Of a stretch of 64,000 nucleotides of DNA, positions 1 to 7,569 are shown piece after piece. This DNA comes from DAITMV01 sp046318595. GTDB taxonomy: Bacteria > Pseudomonadota > Gammaproteobacteria > Burkholderiales > Burkholderiaceae_B. Every line of letters starts with the position of its first letter. Position 1 is the stretch's first letter. The stretch lies in assembly GCA_046318595.1 (NCBI GenBank), contig JBKCTV010000015.1, forward strand, positions 1 through 64,000. The letters are read 5' to 3'. The notes beneath the pieces are model-generated. The model was not told where the DNA came from. It did not search any database and saw nothing but the letters and a program-made list of their open reading frames with translations. The position numbers were made by a program, and so were the translations under genes.

Positions 1-1
1 C

Positions 2-280
2 AAGGCCAGCCCAGAGTATGAGGTCAGTTGCAGCTTGCTCGATTGCTTCAGTTCAAAACGCGGCATGGCGAAATGGGTGACGAGTGGAAAGCCAGATTAT
101 TATATTAAAATCAATGGCTTGGATCAAACGAGTGACCCGGGGCCACGGATTCAGGTAAAATTGTATCCTGTGAATAGCTTCTTAATTGACCTCCTACCTT
201 TTTCAGATAAGTACAAAGGGAAGTTAAAACTAAAAGTACTATCATGCAATGTGCTCGGAAGGGTGAGATTGATAACGTAA
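2..280 (+). CDS. C-terminal part of an unknown protein, cut by the left edge
   Basis: A reading frame is open from the first bases of the window to a TAA at 278-280, so only the last 92 residues of a longer protein are visible. The segment is moderately AT-rich, with lysine and leucine codons of the AAA/TTA type, unlike the GC-rich core genes further on. I see no recognisable motif, membrane segment or signal peptide. An internal TTG or ATG start would give a short free-standing protein, but the open left end makes a truncated view more likely. Function unknown. Confidence 0.4.
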   Translation, partial: KASPEYEVSCSLLDCFSSKRGMAKWVTSGKPDYYIKINGLDQTSDPGPRIQVKLYPVNSFLIDLLPFSDKYKGKLKLKVLSCNVLGRVRLIT

Positions 281-410
281 TATCTACCGCAAAACCTGCA
301 GGATAAAACCGGAGCAGTCGGATACATCCATCACTTCTATCTTCCGAAAGCCGCTTGCAGCCTAGCTTGTGCATTCATAAACAGGATAAACACCCAAATA
401 TAAATTTACC

Positions 411-521
411 ATGAAACACTCCATTCCTGTTTTGCAGCCCGCCCGTTTGCTCGATTTGCTACGCGAGTGCTTGCGTTATCAGCACCATAGCCACAGTACC
501 GAAAAATCTTACGTCTATTGA
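411..521 (+). pseudogene. N-terminal remnant of a tyrosine recombinase (integron/phage integrase type)
   Basis: An ATG at 411 opens 36 codons ending at TGA 519-521. The peptide has the shape of the SAM-like DNA-binding N-terminus of integron-type integrases: a Leu-rich helix (ARLLDLLRECLRY) followed by HHSHSTEKSYVY, where intact enzymes read R-T-E-x-x-Y-V-x-W. The frame stops exactly where a Trp would be expected (TGA instead of TGG). No catalytic domain with the R-H-R-Y residues follows. This is a decayed relic, and the assignment rests on this short N-terminal pattern only. Confidence 0.45.
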
Positions 522-718
522 ACCATGCAGAGCGAAACCGATGCGCTGGCGATGACGCTGCCAACCATCGAAATCAATCAGTTGCTGCGGTCGGCGGACA
601 GAAGAAACACAACCTGACAGCCGCCTTGTCCAACTTGCGTCAACCAGTTAAGCGCTCAAGTCGTTGTATTGCCTGACACACGCGTGTCGTACAACCCACC
701 ACTAAATCGGAGTTATCA

Positions 719-940
719 ATGAGCAAATTTTTCTCTCTAATGATTGCTGCTGTCGTCGCCGCTGTTTCTTTCTCCGCCGTGGCCGCTGACGCAGCCCCTG
801 CCAAGGCCGATACCGCTGTAGTCTCAAAAGAAACTTCGAAAGCTGACGAGAAGAAGGAAAAAGCGCCGGCCAAGCACCATCATCACAAAAAAGCCGCTGC
901 TCCTGCCGCTACCGAGGCTGCTGCACCCGCCGCCAAGTAA
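719..940 (+). CDS. small secreted Ala/Lys/His-rich protein
   Basis: This is a 73-residue protein. It starts with a clear signal peptide (MSKFFSLMIAAVVAAVSFSAVAA, cleavage expected after the AVAA). The mature part is low-complexity: alanine, lysine and proline, with a run of four histidines flanked by lysines near residue 56. Small periplasmic proteins of this composition are common in Burkholderiales and look like acid-shock or basic buffering proteins, but that role is inference; the His/Lys patch might also bind metal. The gene stands alone and is followed 12 bases later by a strong hairpin. Confidence 0.75.
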   Translation: MSKFFSLMIAAVVAAVSFSAVAADAAPAKADTAVVSKETSKADEKKEKAPAKHHHHKKAAAPAATEAAAPAAK

Positions 941-952
941 TTCGGTATCACT

Positions 953-974
953 TCAGGCGGCCAAAGCCGCCTGA
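953..974 (+). terminator. hairpin after the small secreted protein gene
   Basis: A perfect 9-bp stem, TCAGGCGGC / GCCGCCTGA, with a CAAA loop lies 12 bases after the stop codon at 940. No clear T-run follows, so it may act as an intrinsic terminator of moderate strength or as an mRNA-stabilising 3' end. Confidence 0.6.
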
Positions 975-1239
975 GTCAACATTTACCCCTGTCGCATTGG
1001 TTTATGCGCAGGGGCGAAGTCTTTTTGGCGGGCCGCGAATGTTGCCGCCGACGCTGCCGGAAACCCGTCCGCCAAGTTTTATCTGCTCCTGCCCCCCCGC
1101 TTTTTCCATTTACAGCGCAGCGGCGTGAAATCTCTTGCCTGAGTGGGCTATCGAACAGACCGATCCACTGTGTGCGCGCAAGCTCAATCGAGCATATTTC
1201 ATGCGACCCGCAACGGCACTCATTAAGGAAATAGACCAT
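975..1239. other. intergenic region before oleate hydratase
   Basis: These 265 bases separate the hairpin from the oleate hydratase start. The only signal I can support is the ribosome binding site AAGGAA ending at 1230, nine bases before ATG 1240. The longer frame opening at 1135 in this stretch lacks family similarity and is probably not translated. No convincing promoter was recognised. Confidence 0.4.
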
Positions 1240-2811
1240 ATGCACACCCCAGCAAAGGCTTACCTCATCGGTGGTGGCATTGGGTCTCTATCGGCCGCCG
1301 CCTTCATGATCCGCGACGGCGCAATGGCCGGCAAAAACATTTCGATTTTCGAAGCAATGCCGGTCATGGGCGGCAGCCTGGACGGCTCAGGAGACCCCGT
1401 CAAAGGATATTCTTTACGCGGCGGGCGCATGCTGACCGCCGACAACTATGAATGCACCTGGGACCTGTTCAAATCGATTCCGTCGCTGCACAACCAGAAC
1501 GAGACCGTGTACGAAGAAACCGTCGCGTTCAATCAGAAATATCCCTCGCACGCCATGGCGCGGCTGGTCGACCGCCGTCGCGCCAAGGTGCCGGTGACGT
1601 CGATGGGGTTTTCCATGCAGGACCGCGTCGAACTGCTGAAACTCAGCAATGCCGCCGAAGACGAATTGGGCGCGAGCTGCATCACCGACTGGCTTTCTCC
1701 CGTTTTTTTCGAGACTGAATTCTGGTTCATGTGGGCCACGACGTTTGCCTTCCAGCCCTGGCATAGCGCGGTGGAATTCAAACGCTACCTGCACCGCTTC
1801 ATGATCGAATTCTCCCGCATCGAAACGCTGGCCGGCGTCAAGCGGACCATCTACAATCAGTACGACTCCTTGGTGCTTCCTTTGCAGGCCTGGCTCGAAG
1901 CGCAAGGCGTCCGTTTGGTTCGTGACTGCACGGTGACTGATCTGGATCACGTCACTGTCGATGACAAGTTCACCGTTACCGGCATCCATTGCCGGCTACA
2001 CGATAAAAACGAACTGATACGCGTCGATGAAGGCGACCTCGTCTTTCTGCAAAACGGCTCCATGACCGATGCCTCCAGCCTGGGTTCGATGTCGAGCGCG
2101 CCTGGCAAGCTGACCAAGGCACATAGCAACGGTTGGACGCTGTGGGAAAAGTTGGCGCAAGGCCGGCCACAGTTCGGCAATCCCGCCACATTTAACAGTT
2201 GCATCGCGCAGTCCTGGTGGGAGTCTTTCACCGTTACGCTGAAAAATACTGCCTTCTTCGATGCAATGAACCGGTTCAGCGGCAATCCGGCCGGCATCGG
2301 CGGACTGGTGACGTTCAAAGATTCGAATTGGTTGATGTCCATCGTCCTGGCCCATCAGCCGCATTTTCGCAACCAGCCTGCCGACGTGCAGATATTCTGG
2401 GGCTACGCGCTGTCGGGAGACCGGATCGGTAATTTCGTTGCCAAGCCGCTGGCCGATTGCAACGGTGCAGAAATTCTGCAGGAGCTTTGCGGGCATTTGC
2501 GATTCGACCTGGAAATGGTCGAGTCGGCGAACTGCATTCCTTGCCGAATGCCTTACATCACCAGCATGTTCATGCCACGCGCATACGGCGATCGACCGCC
2601 GCCAGTGCCACGCGGCTCGAAAAATCTGGCCTTCATCAGCCAGTTCGTCGAGATTCCGAACGATGTGGTTTTCACGGTCGAGTATTCCGTGCGCGCGGCG
2701 CAAATGGCCGTGTACGAATTGCTGGGTATCGATCACAAAATTCCGCCGGTCACGCCACACGACAAATCCTTGCGCGTGCAGTTCGACGCCTTGATCAAGG
2801 CGTTCAAGTGA
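1240..2811 (+). CDS. ohyA: oleate hydratase (fatty-acid double-bond hydratase, MCRA family)
   Basis: This FAD-dependent enzyme adds water to cis double bonds of unsaturated fatty acids, for example oleate to 10-hydroxystearate. The 523-residue protein has the Rossmann FAD motif GGGIGS at residues 11-16, then MGGSLDG at 43-49 and RGGRML at 60-65, the characteristic second FAD/substrate segment of the family. The aromatic-rich region FWFMWATTFAFQPWHSAVEF is also typical. ATG 1240 is chosen because AAGGAA lies nine bases upstream and the Rossmann strand starts soon after; an in-frame ATG at 1201 is less likely. The stop overlaps the GTG that could open the next gene by three bases, so the three genes from here to acetate kinase form a tight operon. 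Confidence 0.92.
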   Translation: MHTPAKAYLIGGGIGSLSAAAFMIRDGAMAGKNISIFEAMPVMGGSLDGSGDPVKGYSLRGGRMLTADNYECTWDLFKSIPSLHNQNETVYEETVAFNQKYPSHAMARLVDRRRAKVPVTSMGFSMQDRVELLKLSNAAEDELGASCITDWLSPVFFETEFWFMWATTFAFQPWHSAVEFKRYLHRFMIEFSRIETLAGVKRTIYNQYDSLVLPLQAWLEAQGVRLVRDCTVTDLDHVTVDDKFTVTGIHCRLHDKNELIRVDEGDLVFLQNGSMTDASSLGSMSSAPGKLTKAHSNGWTLWEKLAQGRPQFGNPATFNSCIAQSWWESFTVTLKNTAFFDAMNRFSGNPAGIGGLVTFKDSNWLMSIVLAHQPHFRNQPADVQIFWGYALSGDRIGNFVAKPLADCNGAEILQELCGHLRFDLEMVESANCIPCRMPYITSMFMPRAYGDRPPPVPRGSKNLAFISQFVEIPNDVVFTVEYSVRAAQMAVYELLGIDHKIPPVTPHDKSLRVQFDALIKAFK

Positions 2812-2828
2812 AGCCGAGCGCGGTCTCC

Positions 2829-4229
2829 ATGATCGAAAACCATACGTTTGCAGAAATCGAAATCGGCGATACAACTCACCTGCTTCGTCAGTTGCAGGCC
2901 GAGGATATTCAGCTATTTGCCGCCATGTCGGGCGACGTCAATCCCGCCCACGTCGACCCCGAGTATGCCAATAACACCCAGTTTCACGGCATCATTGCGC
3001 ATGGCATGTGGGGTGCGGCATTGATCTCGACGGTGCTGGGGACCGAGTATCCCGGCCCGGGAACGATTTACTTGAGCCAGAGCTTGAATTTTTTAAAGCC
3101 CGTCCACATCGGAGACACCATCGACATTCGCCTGACCGTCTCAAGCAAGGACGAACATAAACATCACGTCACCTTCGAGTGCTGCTGCACAAATCAGGCG
3201 GGCGATGCGGTTATCACGGGCAGCGCGCTGGTACTGGCGCCAACCGAAAAAATTCGTCGCGTTCGAATGGCGCCGATGCAGGTCCATCTTTCCGACAAAA
3301 CGCTGCAATACCGGCAGTTATTGGCGTTGACGCAGGGGCTGCCCCCCATTTCCGTGGCAGTCGTTCATCCGTGCAGCGAGGAGGCCTTGCTGGGAGCCAT
3401 TCAGGCCGCGCAGAAGAGGCTCATCGTGCCCATTTTGGTGGGGCCCGAAACCAAGATTCGCGCCGTTGCACAAAATGCCAAGATCGATCTCGGCGGCTAC
3501 AAAATAGTGAATGCACCGCACAGTCACGCGGCCGCAGCCTTGGCGGTCACCATGGCCTTCAAGGGTGAAGTGCAATCACTGATGAAGGGCAGTCTGCATA
3601 CCGATGAGCTGATGGCCGAAATATTCCGGCACACCGATGGTTTGTCCACCGACCGACGCGCCAGCCATGTCTTCGTTCTGGACGTGCCCTCTTATCCGAA
3701 GCCATTGCTGATCACGGATGCAGCGATCAATATCGAACCCGACATCGATGCCAAACGCGATATCGTCCAAAACGCCATCGATCTGGCCCATGCCATGGGC
3801 ATCGGAATGCCCAAAGTAGCGGTGTTGGCCGCAGTCGAGACCGTGAATGCAAAAATGACCGCCACGCTGGATGCTGCAGCACTTTGCAAGATGGCGGACC
3901 GTGGGCAAATCACCGGCGGCATCGTCGATGGCCCCTTGGCATTCGATAACGCTATTTCCGCTCAAGCCGCGAAAGACAAGGGCATCGTCTCGCCCGTGGC
4001 CGGGCACCCGGACATCCTGGTCGCCCCCAACCTGGACGCCGCCAATATGCTCGCCAAGCAGTTGCAGTACCTGGCGGATGCGCAGGCCGCCGGGATCGTC
4101 ATGGGCTTGCGGATACCGATCATTCTGACCAGCCGGGCCGATGGCGCTTTGGCGCGGGTTGCCTCATGCGCCTTGGCGTTGCTGGTTGTCCATGCCAGGC
4201 AAGCCGCCCTGTCAGGCGCTGCGGGTTGA
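2829..4229 (+). CDS. bifunctional enoyl-CoA hydratase (MaoC) / phosphate acetyltransferase
   Basis: This 466-residue fusion is of a kind frequent in PHA-producing Betaproteobacteria. The N-terminal part (about 1-140) is a MaoC hot-dog (R)-enoyl-CoA hydratase with the catalytic pattern SGDVNPAH (D36, H41). The C-terminal part (about 155-460) is a phosphotransacetylase domain (VAVVHPCSEEALLGAI, PILVGPE, TDAAINIEPD, VAGHPDILVAPNLDAANML). It can make (R)-3-hydroxyacyl-CoA and interconvert acetyl-CoA and acetyl phosphate. ATG 2829 gives the family N-terminus MIENHTFAEI. An alternative GTG at 2808 overlaps the previous stop and would add seven residues. The stop overlaps the acetate kinase ATG by one base (TGATG), implying translational coupling. 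Confidence 0.93.
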   Translation: MIENHTFAEIEIGDTTHLLRQLQAEDIQLFAAMSGDVNPAHVDPEYANNTQFHGIIAHGMWGAALISTVLGTEYPGPGTIYLSQSLNFLKPVHIGDTIDIRLTVSSKDEHKHHVTFECCCTNQAGDAVITGSALVLAPTEKIRRVRMAPMQVHLSDKTLQYRQLLALTQGLPPISVAVVHPCSEEALLGAIQAAQKRLIVPILVGPETKIRAVAQNAKIDLGGYKIVNAPHSHAAAALAVTMAFKGEVQSLMKGSLHTDELMAEIFRHTDGLSTDRRASHVFVLDVPSYPKPLLITDAAINIEPDIDAKRDIVQNAIDLAHAMGIGMPKVAVLAAVETVNAKMTATLDAAALCKMADRGQITGGIVDGPLAFDNAISAQAAKDKGIVSPVAGHPDILVAPNLDAANMLAKQLQYLADAQAAGIVMGLRIPIILTSRADGALARVASCALALLVVHARQAALSGAAG

Positions 4230-5437
4230 TGGGCACGATTCTGGTTTTCAATGCAGGCTCATCGAGCATCAAGTTTTCTATTCTTGAGCAAAAAACCTCG
4301 GTGGGCGTCTTGCACCCGAAGGTCAAGGGGCATGTTGCGCAAGTTGGTGCCAAGGTCGAATTGCTGGTTAAAGATGCCAAGGGTATCGAGCTTGCTCTGG
4401 TCGCAAAGGCTTCGCCCAGCGATCGCTTCGACCACGACGCCGCCATCACGCAACTGCTTGCCTGGTTCGACGAACAGGCCGAGGCATGGACTTTCGACGC
4501 AATCGGACACCGCGTGGTCCACGGCGGGCAAATATATTCGGCACCCATCCGGATAAGCGATGCCGTGTTGCGCGACCTCGATGCGCTGGTGCCCTTGGCG
4601 CCCCTGCATCAGCCACATAGTCTCAAGGTGATACGGGCGCTGCGCGCCCGCTGGCCCGGGATTGCTCAGGTCGCCTGTTTCGACACCGCCTTTCATACGA
4701 CGCAATCCGTCATCAGCCAGGCGTATGCGCTGCCTCGCGCCATGACGGATAAGGGCGTTCGACGGTATGGGTTTCACGGCTTGTCGTATGAGTACATCGC
4801 CACTCGACTGCCGCGCGTGCTCGGAGAGCGGGCCCGGGGCAAAGTGGTCGTTGCTCACTTGGGAAACGGCGCGAGTTTGTGTGGCCTGGTCGATGGGAAA
4901 AGTGTCGCGTCGACGATGGGATTTTCTGCGCTCGATGGTTTGGTCATGGGAACCCGCTGCGGCACCCTGGACCCCGGCGTGGTGCTTTACCTATTGCAAG
5001 CACTGCACATGAGCGCCGATGAAGCGAGCGACTTGCTCTATAAGCAATCAGGCTTGCTGGGTGTCTCGGGCATTAGCAGCGACATGCATACTTTGCTGGG
5101 CAGTACTGAGCCTCATGCCGCGCAGGCCATCGATCTGTTCGTCTATCGAATCGTCTGTGAAATCGGCTCGATGGCTGCCGCCATGGGCGGAATCGATGCC
5201 CTGGTGTTCACCGCCGGGATCGGCGAACACGCCGCGCCCATTCGTGAACGGGTTTGTCAGGCCTGCGCCTGGCTAGGCGCAGCGCTCGACGTAAGCGCCA
5301 ACAACGGCGGGCACGAACGGCTCGACCTGCCTTCGAGCAAGCTGCAAATCGCTGTGATACCCACCGACGAGGAGCTGATGATCGCTTTGCACACAGCGCA
5401 TGTCGCCTTCGTAAACCACAGTCGAGTATTTCGATGA
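4229..5437 (+). CDS. ackA: acetate kinase
   Basis: This 402-residue enzyme converts acetyl phosphate and ADP to acetate and ATP, the step after the phosphotransacetylase encoded just upstream. Family motifs are all present: FNAGSSSIKFS near residue 7, HRVVHGG, DTAFH, RRYGFHGLSYEY, HLGNGAS, TMGFSALDGLVMGTRCG and FTAGIGEHAAPIRE. ATG 4229 was preferred over the frame opening at 4166 because it starts the first beta strand of the family directly and couples to the upstream stop through TGATG. It is the last gene of the oleate hydratase operon and is followed by a candidate terminator. Confidence 0.95.
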   Translation: MGTILVFNAGSSSIKFSILEQKTSVGVLHPKVKGHVAQVGAKVELLVKDAKGIELALVAKASPSDRFDHDAAITQLLAWFDEQAEAWTFDAIGHRVVHGGQIYSAPIRISDAVLRDLDALVPLAPLHQPHSLKVIRALRARWPGIAQVACFDTAFHTTQSVISQAYALPRAMTDKGVRRYGFHGLSYEYIATRLPRVLGERARGKVVVAHLGNGASLCGLVDGKSVASTMGFSALDGLVMGTRCGTLDPGVVLYLLQALHMSADEASDLLYKQSGLLGVSGISSDMHTLLGSTEPHAAQAIDLFVYRIVCEIGSMAAAMGGIDALVFTAGIGEHAAPIRERVCQACAWLGAALDVSANNGGHERLDLPSSKLQIAVIPTDEELMIALHTAHVAFVNHSRVFR

Positions 5438-5461
5438 TCGGCGATTTCAAGGAACGCGTCC

Positions 5462-5487
5462 AGGACGCCTTAGTCTGGCGTGCTTTT
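5462..5487 (+). terminator. candidate intrinsic terminator after ackA
   Basis: The stem ACGCC (5464-5468) pairs with GGCGT (5476-5480), followed by GC and five T (5483-5487). It lies between the convergent ackA and SEC-C genes, so it could stop transcripts from the plus strand. The stem is short, so confidence is moderate. Confidence 0.4.
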
Positions 5488-6189
5488 TCAGTGCAGGTCA
5501 GCAGCTGCGCCGCAGCACTTCTTGAACTTCTTTCCACTGCCGCACGGGCACGGCTCGTTGCGCCCGACTTTTGGTTGCAGGGTTTTGGCGACCTTCCGTT
5601 CATAAATGGCATGGCGCAGCGGAAGCCAGAAAGCATGCATGTTCAAGACTGCATCAGGAATCTCTAGCGCCAATTTGGCGCGCTTGGCCGGAGTTTTGGT
5701 GAACTTGTCCTGCTCAGGGCAGAAATCGAGTTCGCCCAGCAAACCGATTGGGCGAAACCATGCCCGGCCTTCGGGCGTGTCCAGTAGCGGTTTCCAGTCC
5801 TTCCAGTTGAGCCTCATGCCTTCGACGAAACCATAAGCCCAGCCTTCGGCGTCCTCATACTGCCTACCGCAGTACGGCATTATGGGCCAACATGGAGCGA
5901 TTTCGCGCGGATCGGCTTCCAGCCCCGCGATGATGCCGTTCAGGTGGCGCATGACCATTCGCAGGACACGGTTGATCTCATCGATCGAACCCATCGGCGG
6001 CATCATCTCTTCCGTACCCCAGATCTTGGGCAACCACTGTTCGGGGTGTATCGTGGTCGGTCCAATCGCGATCGCATGCAGGAAACCATCGAGCATGTCG
6101 AGCGTCATGCACTCATCGCTATCGACTTCGTAGAGCAGAAAGTGCTCCAATTGGTCGAGATCTTCGTCGTCCGATTGGACGTTATGCAT
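5488..6189 (-). CDS. YecA/UPF0149 family protein with C-terminal SEC-C motif
   Basis: The protein has 233 residues. The N-terminal two thirds resemble the UPF0149/YecA fold (LDQLEHFLLYEVDSDECMTLDMLDGFLHAIAIGP, then PYCGRQYEDAEGWAYGFVEGM). The C-terminus is a textbook SEC-C zinc motif, VGRNEPCPCGSGKKFKKCCG, as found at the end of SecA. Function is not established; SEC-C proteins often associate with ribosomes or SecB. ATG 6189 is chosen because AAGGAG precedes it by about seven bases; the frame extends 21 codons further upstream without family similarity. The gene converges with ackA. Confidence 0.85.
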   Translation of the reverse strand: MHNVQSDDEDLDQLEHFLLYEVDSDECMTLDMLDGFLHAIAIGPTTIHPEQWLPKIWGTEEMMPPMGSIDEINRVLRMVMRHLNGIIAGLEADPREIAPCWPIMPYCGRQYEDAEGWAYGFVEGMRLNWKDWKPLLDTPEGRAWFRPIGLLGELDFCPEQDKFTKTPAKRAKLALEIPDAVLNMHAFWLPLRHAIYERKVAKTLQPKVGRNEPCPCGSGKKFKKCCGAAADLH

Positions 6190-6327
6190 TTGGTCTCCTT
6201 GTACTCGATCCGATCGTCGGATGCGGAAGCTTACGCGCCCACAATTTACCATAGGCGCTTGGCGTTGCGCGTGGGCCGAGATGGTTTAAAGTGCTGAGCG
6301 CGGCTGCCATTCTTCACAAGAAAATAG

Positions 6328-6725
6328 GAAACCGAGATACTGGTGGAAGACAGCTCCGGTCAGAAGCTGCTGAATGAGGTCTTGCTTAAACTGTTCGGCG
6401 GGCAGGGCGACCCGCACAGCTGGCGCGTACATGATTACAAAGGGATTGGGCGCATCCCGAGAAACCTGAAAGCGGGCAGCGATCCGCCGAAGCGTATTTT
6501 GCTCGATCAACTGCCGCGCTTGTTGCAGGGCTACGGCAAGACGCCCGGTGTTGATGCCGTCGTGGTCGTGCTGGACACCGATAAGCGGAATTGCGTCGAA
6601 TTTTTGGCTGAGCTGAAGGATTTGGCCGCAGGTTGCACACCGATACCGAACACGATGTTTCGCTTGGCTATCGAAGAAGTGGAAGCTTGGTACCTGGGTG
6701 ACCAGCAGGCTTTGATGAAAGCCTA
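6328..6725 (+). pseudogene. truncated DUF4276-like gene (TOPRIM-type)
   Basis: The frame after a TAG at 6325-6327 reads ETEILVEDSSGQKLL, then VDAVVVVLDTDKRNC and FRLAIEEVEAWYLGDQQAL. This is the order of conserved segments in DUF4276 proteins, which carry an acidic TOPRIM-like core (E near the N-terminus, D-x-D in the middle). No ATG precedes the first strand (GTG at 6343 would skip it). Recognisable sequence ends at about residue 128, exactly where the convergent phaB-like gene begins to be read antisense; the frame stays open to 7008 only as a shadow of that gene. It seems to have lost both ends. DUF4276 proteins often occur beside ATPases in defence-type loci, but none is here. Confidence 0.5.
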
Positions 6726-7445
6726 CCCCATGTACAAACCGCCATTGACAGCAAGGGTTTCGCCCGTGATGAAACTGGCCTCATCGTCGGCAAGGAATAG
6801 CACTGCGCGCGCAATGTCTTGCGGCTGTCCCAAACGTCCAACCGGAATACGCTCGATGAGCGCTGTAAGCATTTTCTCAGGTATGGTGTCCAGCATAGTG
6901 GTCTTGGTAAAGCCTGGCGCCACCGCATTGACGGTAACGCCCTTGGCCGCAGATTCCAGGGCCAGCGCCTTGGTAAACCCCAGAATCCCTGCCTTGGCTG
7001 CGGCGTAGTTGGTCTGGCCAAACTGCCCGGCTATACCACTGATCGAACTGATGTTGATGATTCGGCCAAACCCTTTGTCGCGCATCGCGCCAATCACCGC
7101 GCGTGCCATGTAAAAACACGCGCTGAGATCCGTGTCGAGCACCGCATGCCAATCCTCGACCGGCATTTTTTGCAAGGTATGGTCCCGCGTGATGCCGGCG
7201 TTATTCACCAGCACATCGACCGCTCCGATTTCTGCCGCAATTTTTTGGACGCCTGCGATACAAGCGTCGGCATCCGTTACGTTCCAATTGAAAATAGCGA
7301 TGCCTGTTTCCTTGTGAAAGGCTCGGGCGCTCTCTTCATCAAAAGCATAATTGGCGACGACCTGATAACCCTTGGCTTTGAAAGCTTTTGCGGTAACCGC
7401 GCCAATACCTGTTGTGCCGCCGGTAATGAGAACGATGCGTTGCAT
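6723..7445 (-). CDS. phaB: acetoacetyl-CoA reductase / 3-oxoacyl reductase (SDR family)
   Basis: This 240-residue short-chain dehydrogenase has TGGTTGIG (NADP binding, residues 8-15), NNAG, the catalytic SS..YAAAK triad and the PGFTKT loop. Length and sequence pattern (FHKETGIAIFNWNVTD, DKGFGRIINISSISG) match PhaB, which reduces acetoacetyl-CoA to (R)-3-hydroxybutyryl-CoA for PHA synthesis. The start has AGGGAAA just upstream. It lies 124 bases downstream of phaC on the same strand, which supports the PHA role over fatty-acid FabG. Its stop lies exactly at the truncation point of the DUF4276-like gene. Confidence 0.88.
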   Translation of the reverse strand: MQRIVLITGGTTGIGAVTAKAFKAKGYQVVANYAFDEESARAFHKETGIAIFNWNVTDADACIAGVQKIAAEIGAVDVLVNNAGITRDHTLQKMPVEDWHAVLDTDLSACFYMARAVIGAMRDKGFGRIINISSISGIAGQFGQTNYAAAKAGILGFTKALALESAAKGVTVNAVAPGFTKTTMLDTIPEKMLTALIERIPVGRLGQPQDIARAVLFLADDEASFITGETLAVNGGLYMG

Positions 7446-7569
7446 GATGATGTTTCCCTGATTGGTTGCTAAATTTGAGTGTGCGTAGTGCGTTGCCTTC
7501 GGTCAGCCTGGAGGTTTAATCACCGATGTTTCGACTTTGTCTGCGCGTTTGAGCGCCTCGGCTGAGCTT

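Noticed and set aside
524..620. Continuation of the integrase relic or a transposase fragment after 521
   Set aside because: A 30-codon frame is open, but I could not tie it to any family with confidence.
1414..1989. 191-codon minus-strand frame inside oleate hydratase
   Set aside because: It is antisense to a clear enzyme gene and has no family motif or ribosome site; a GC-rich shadow frame.
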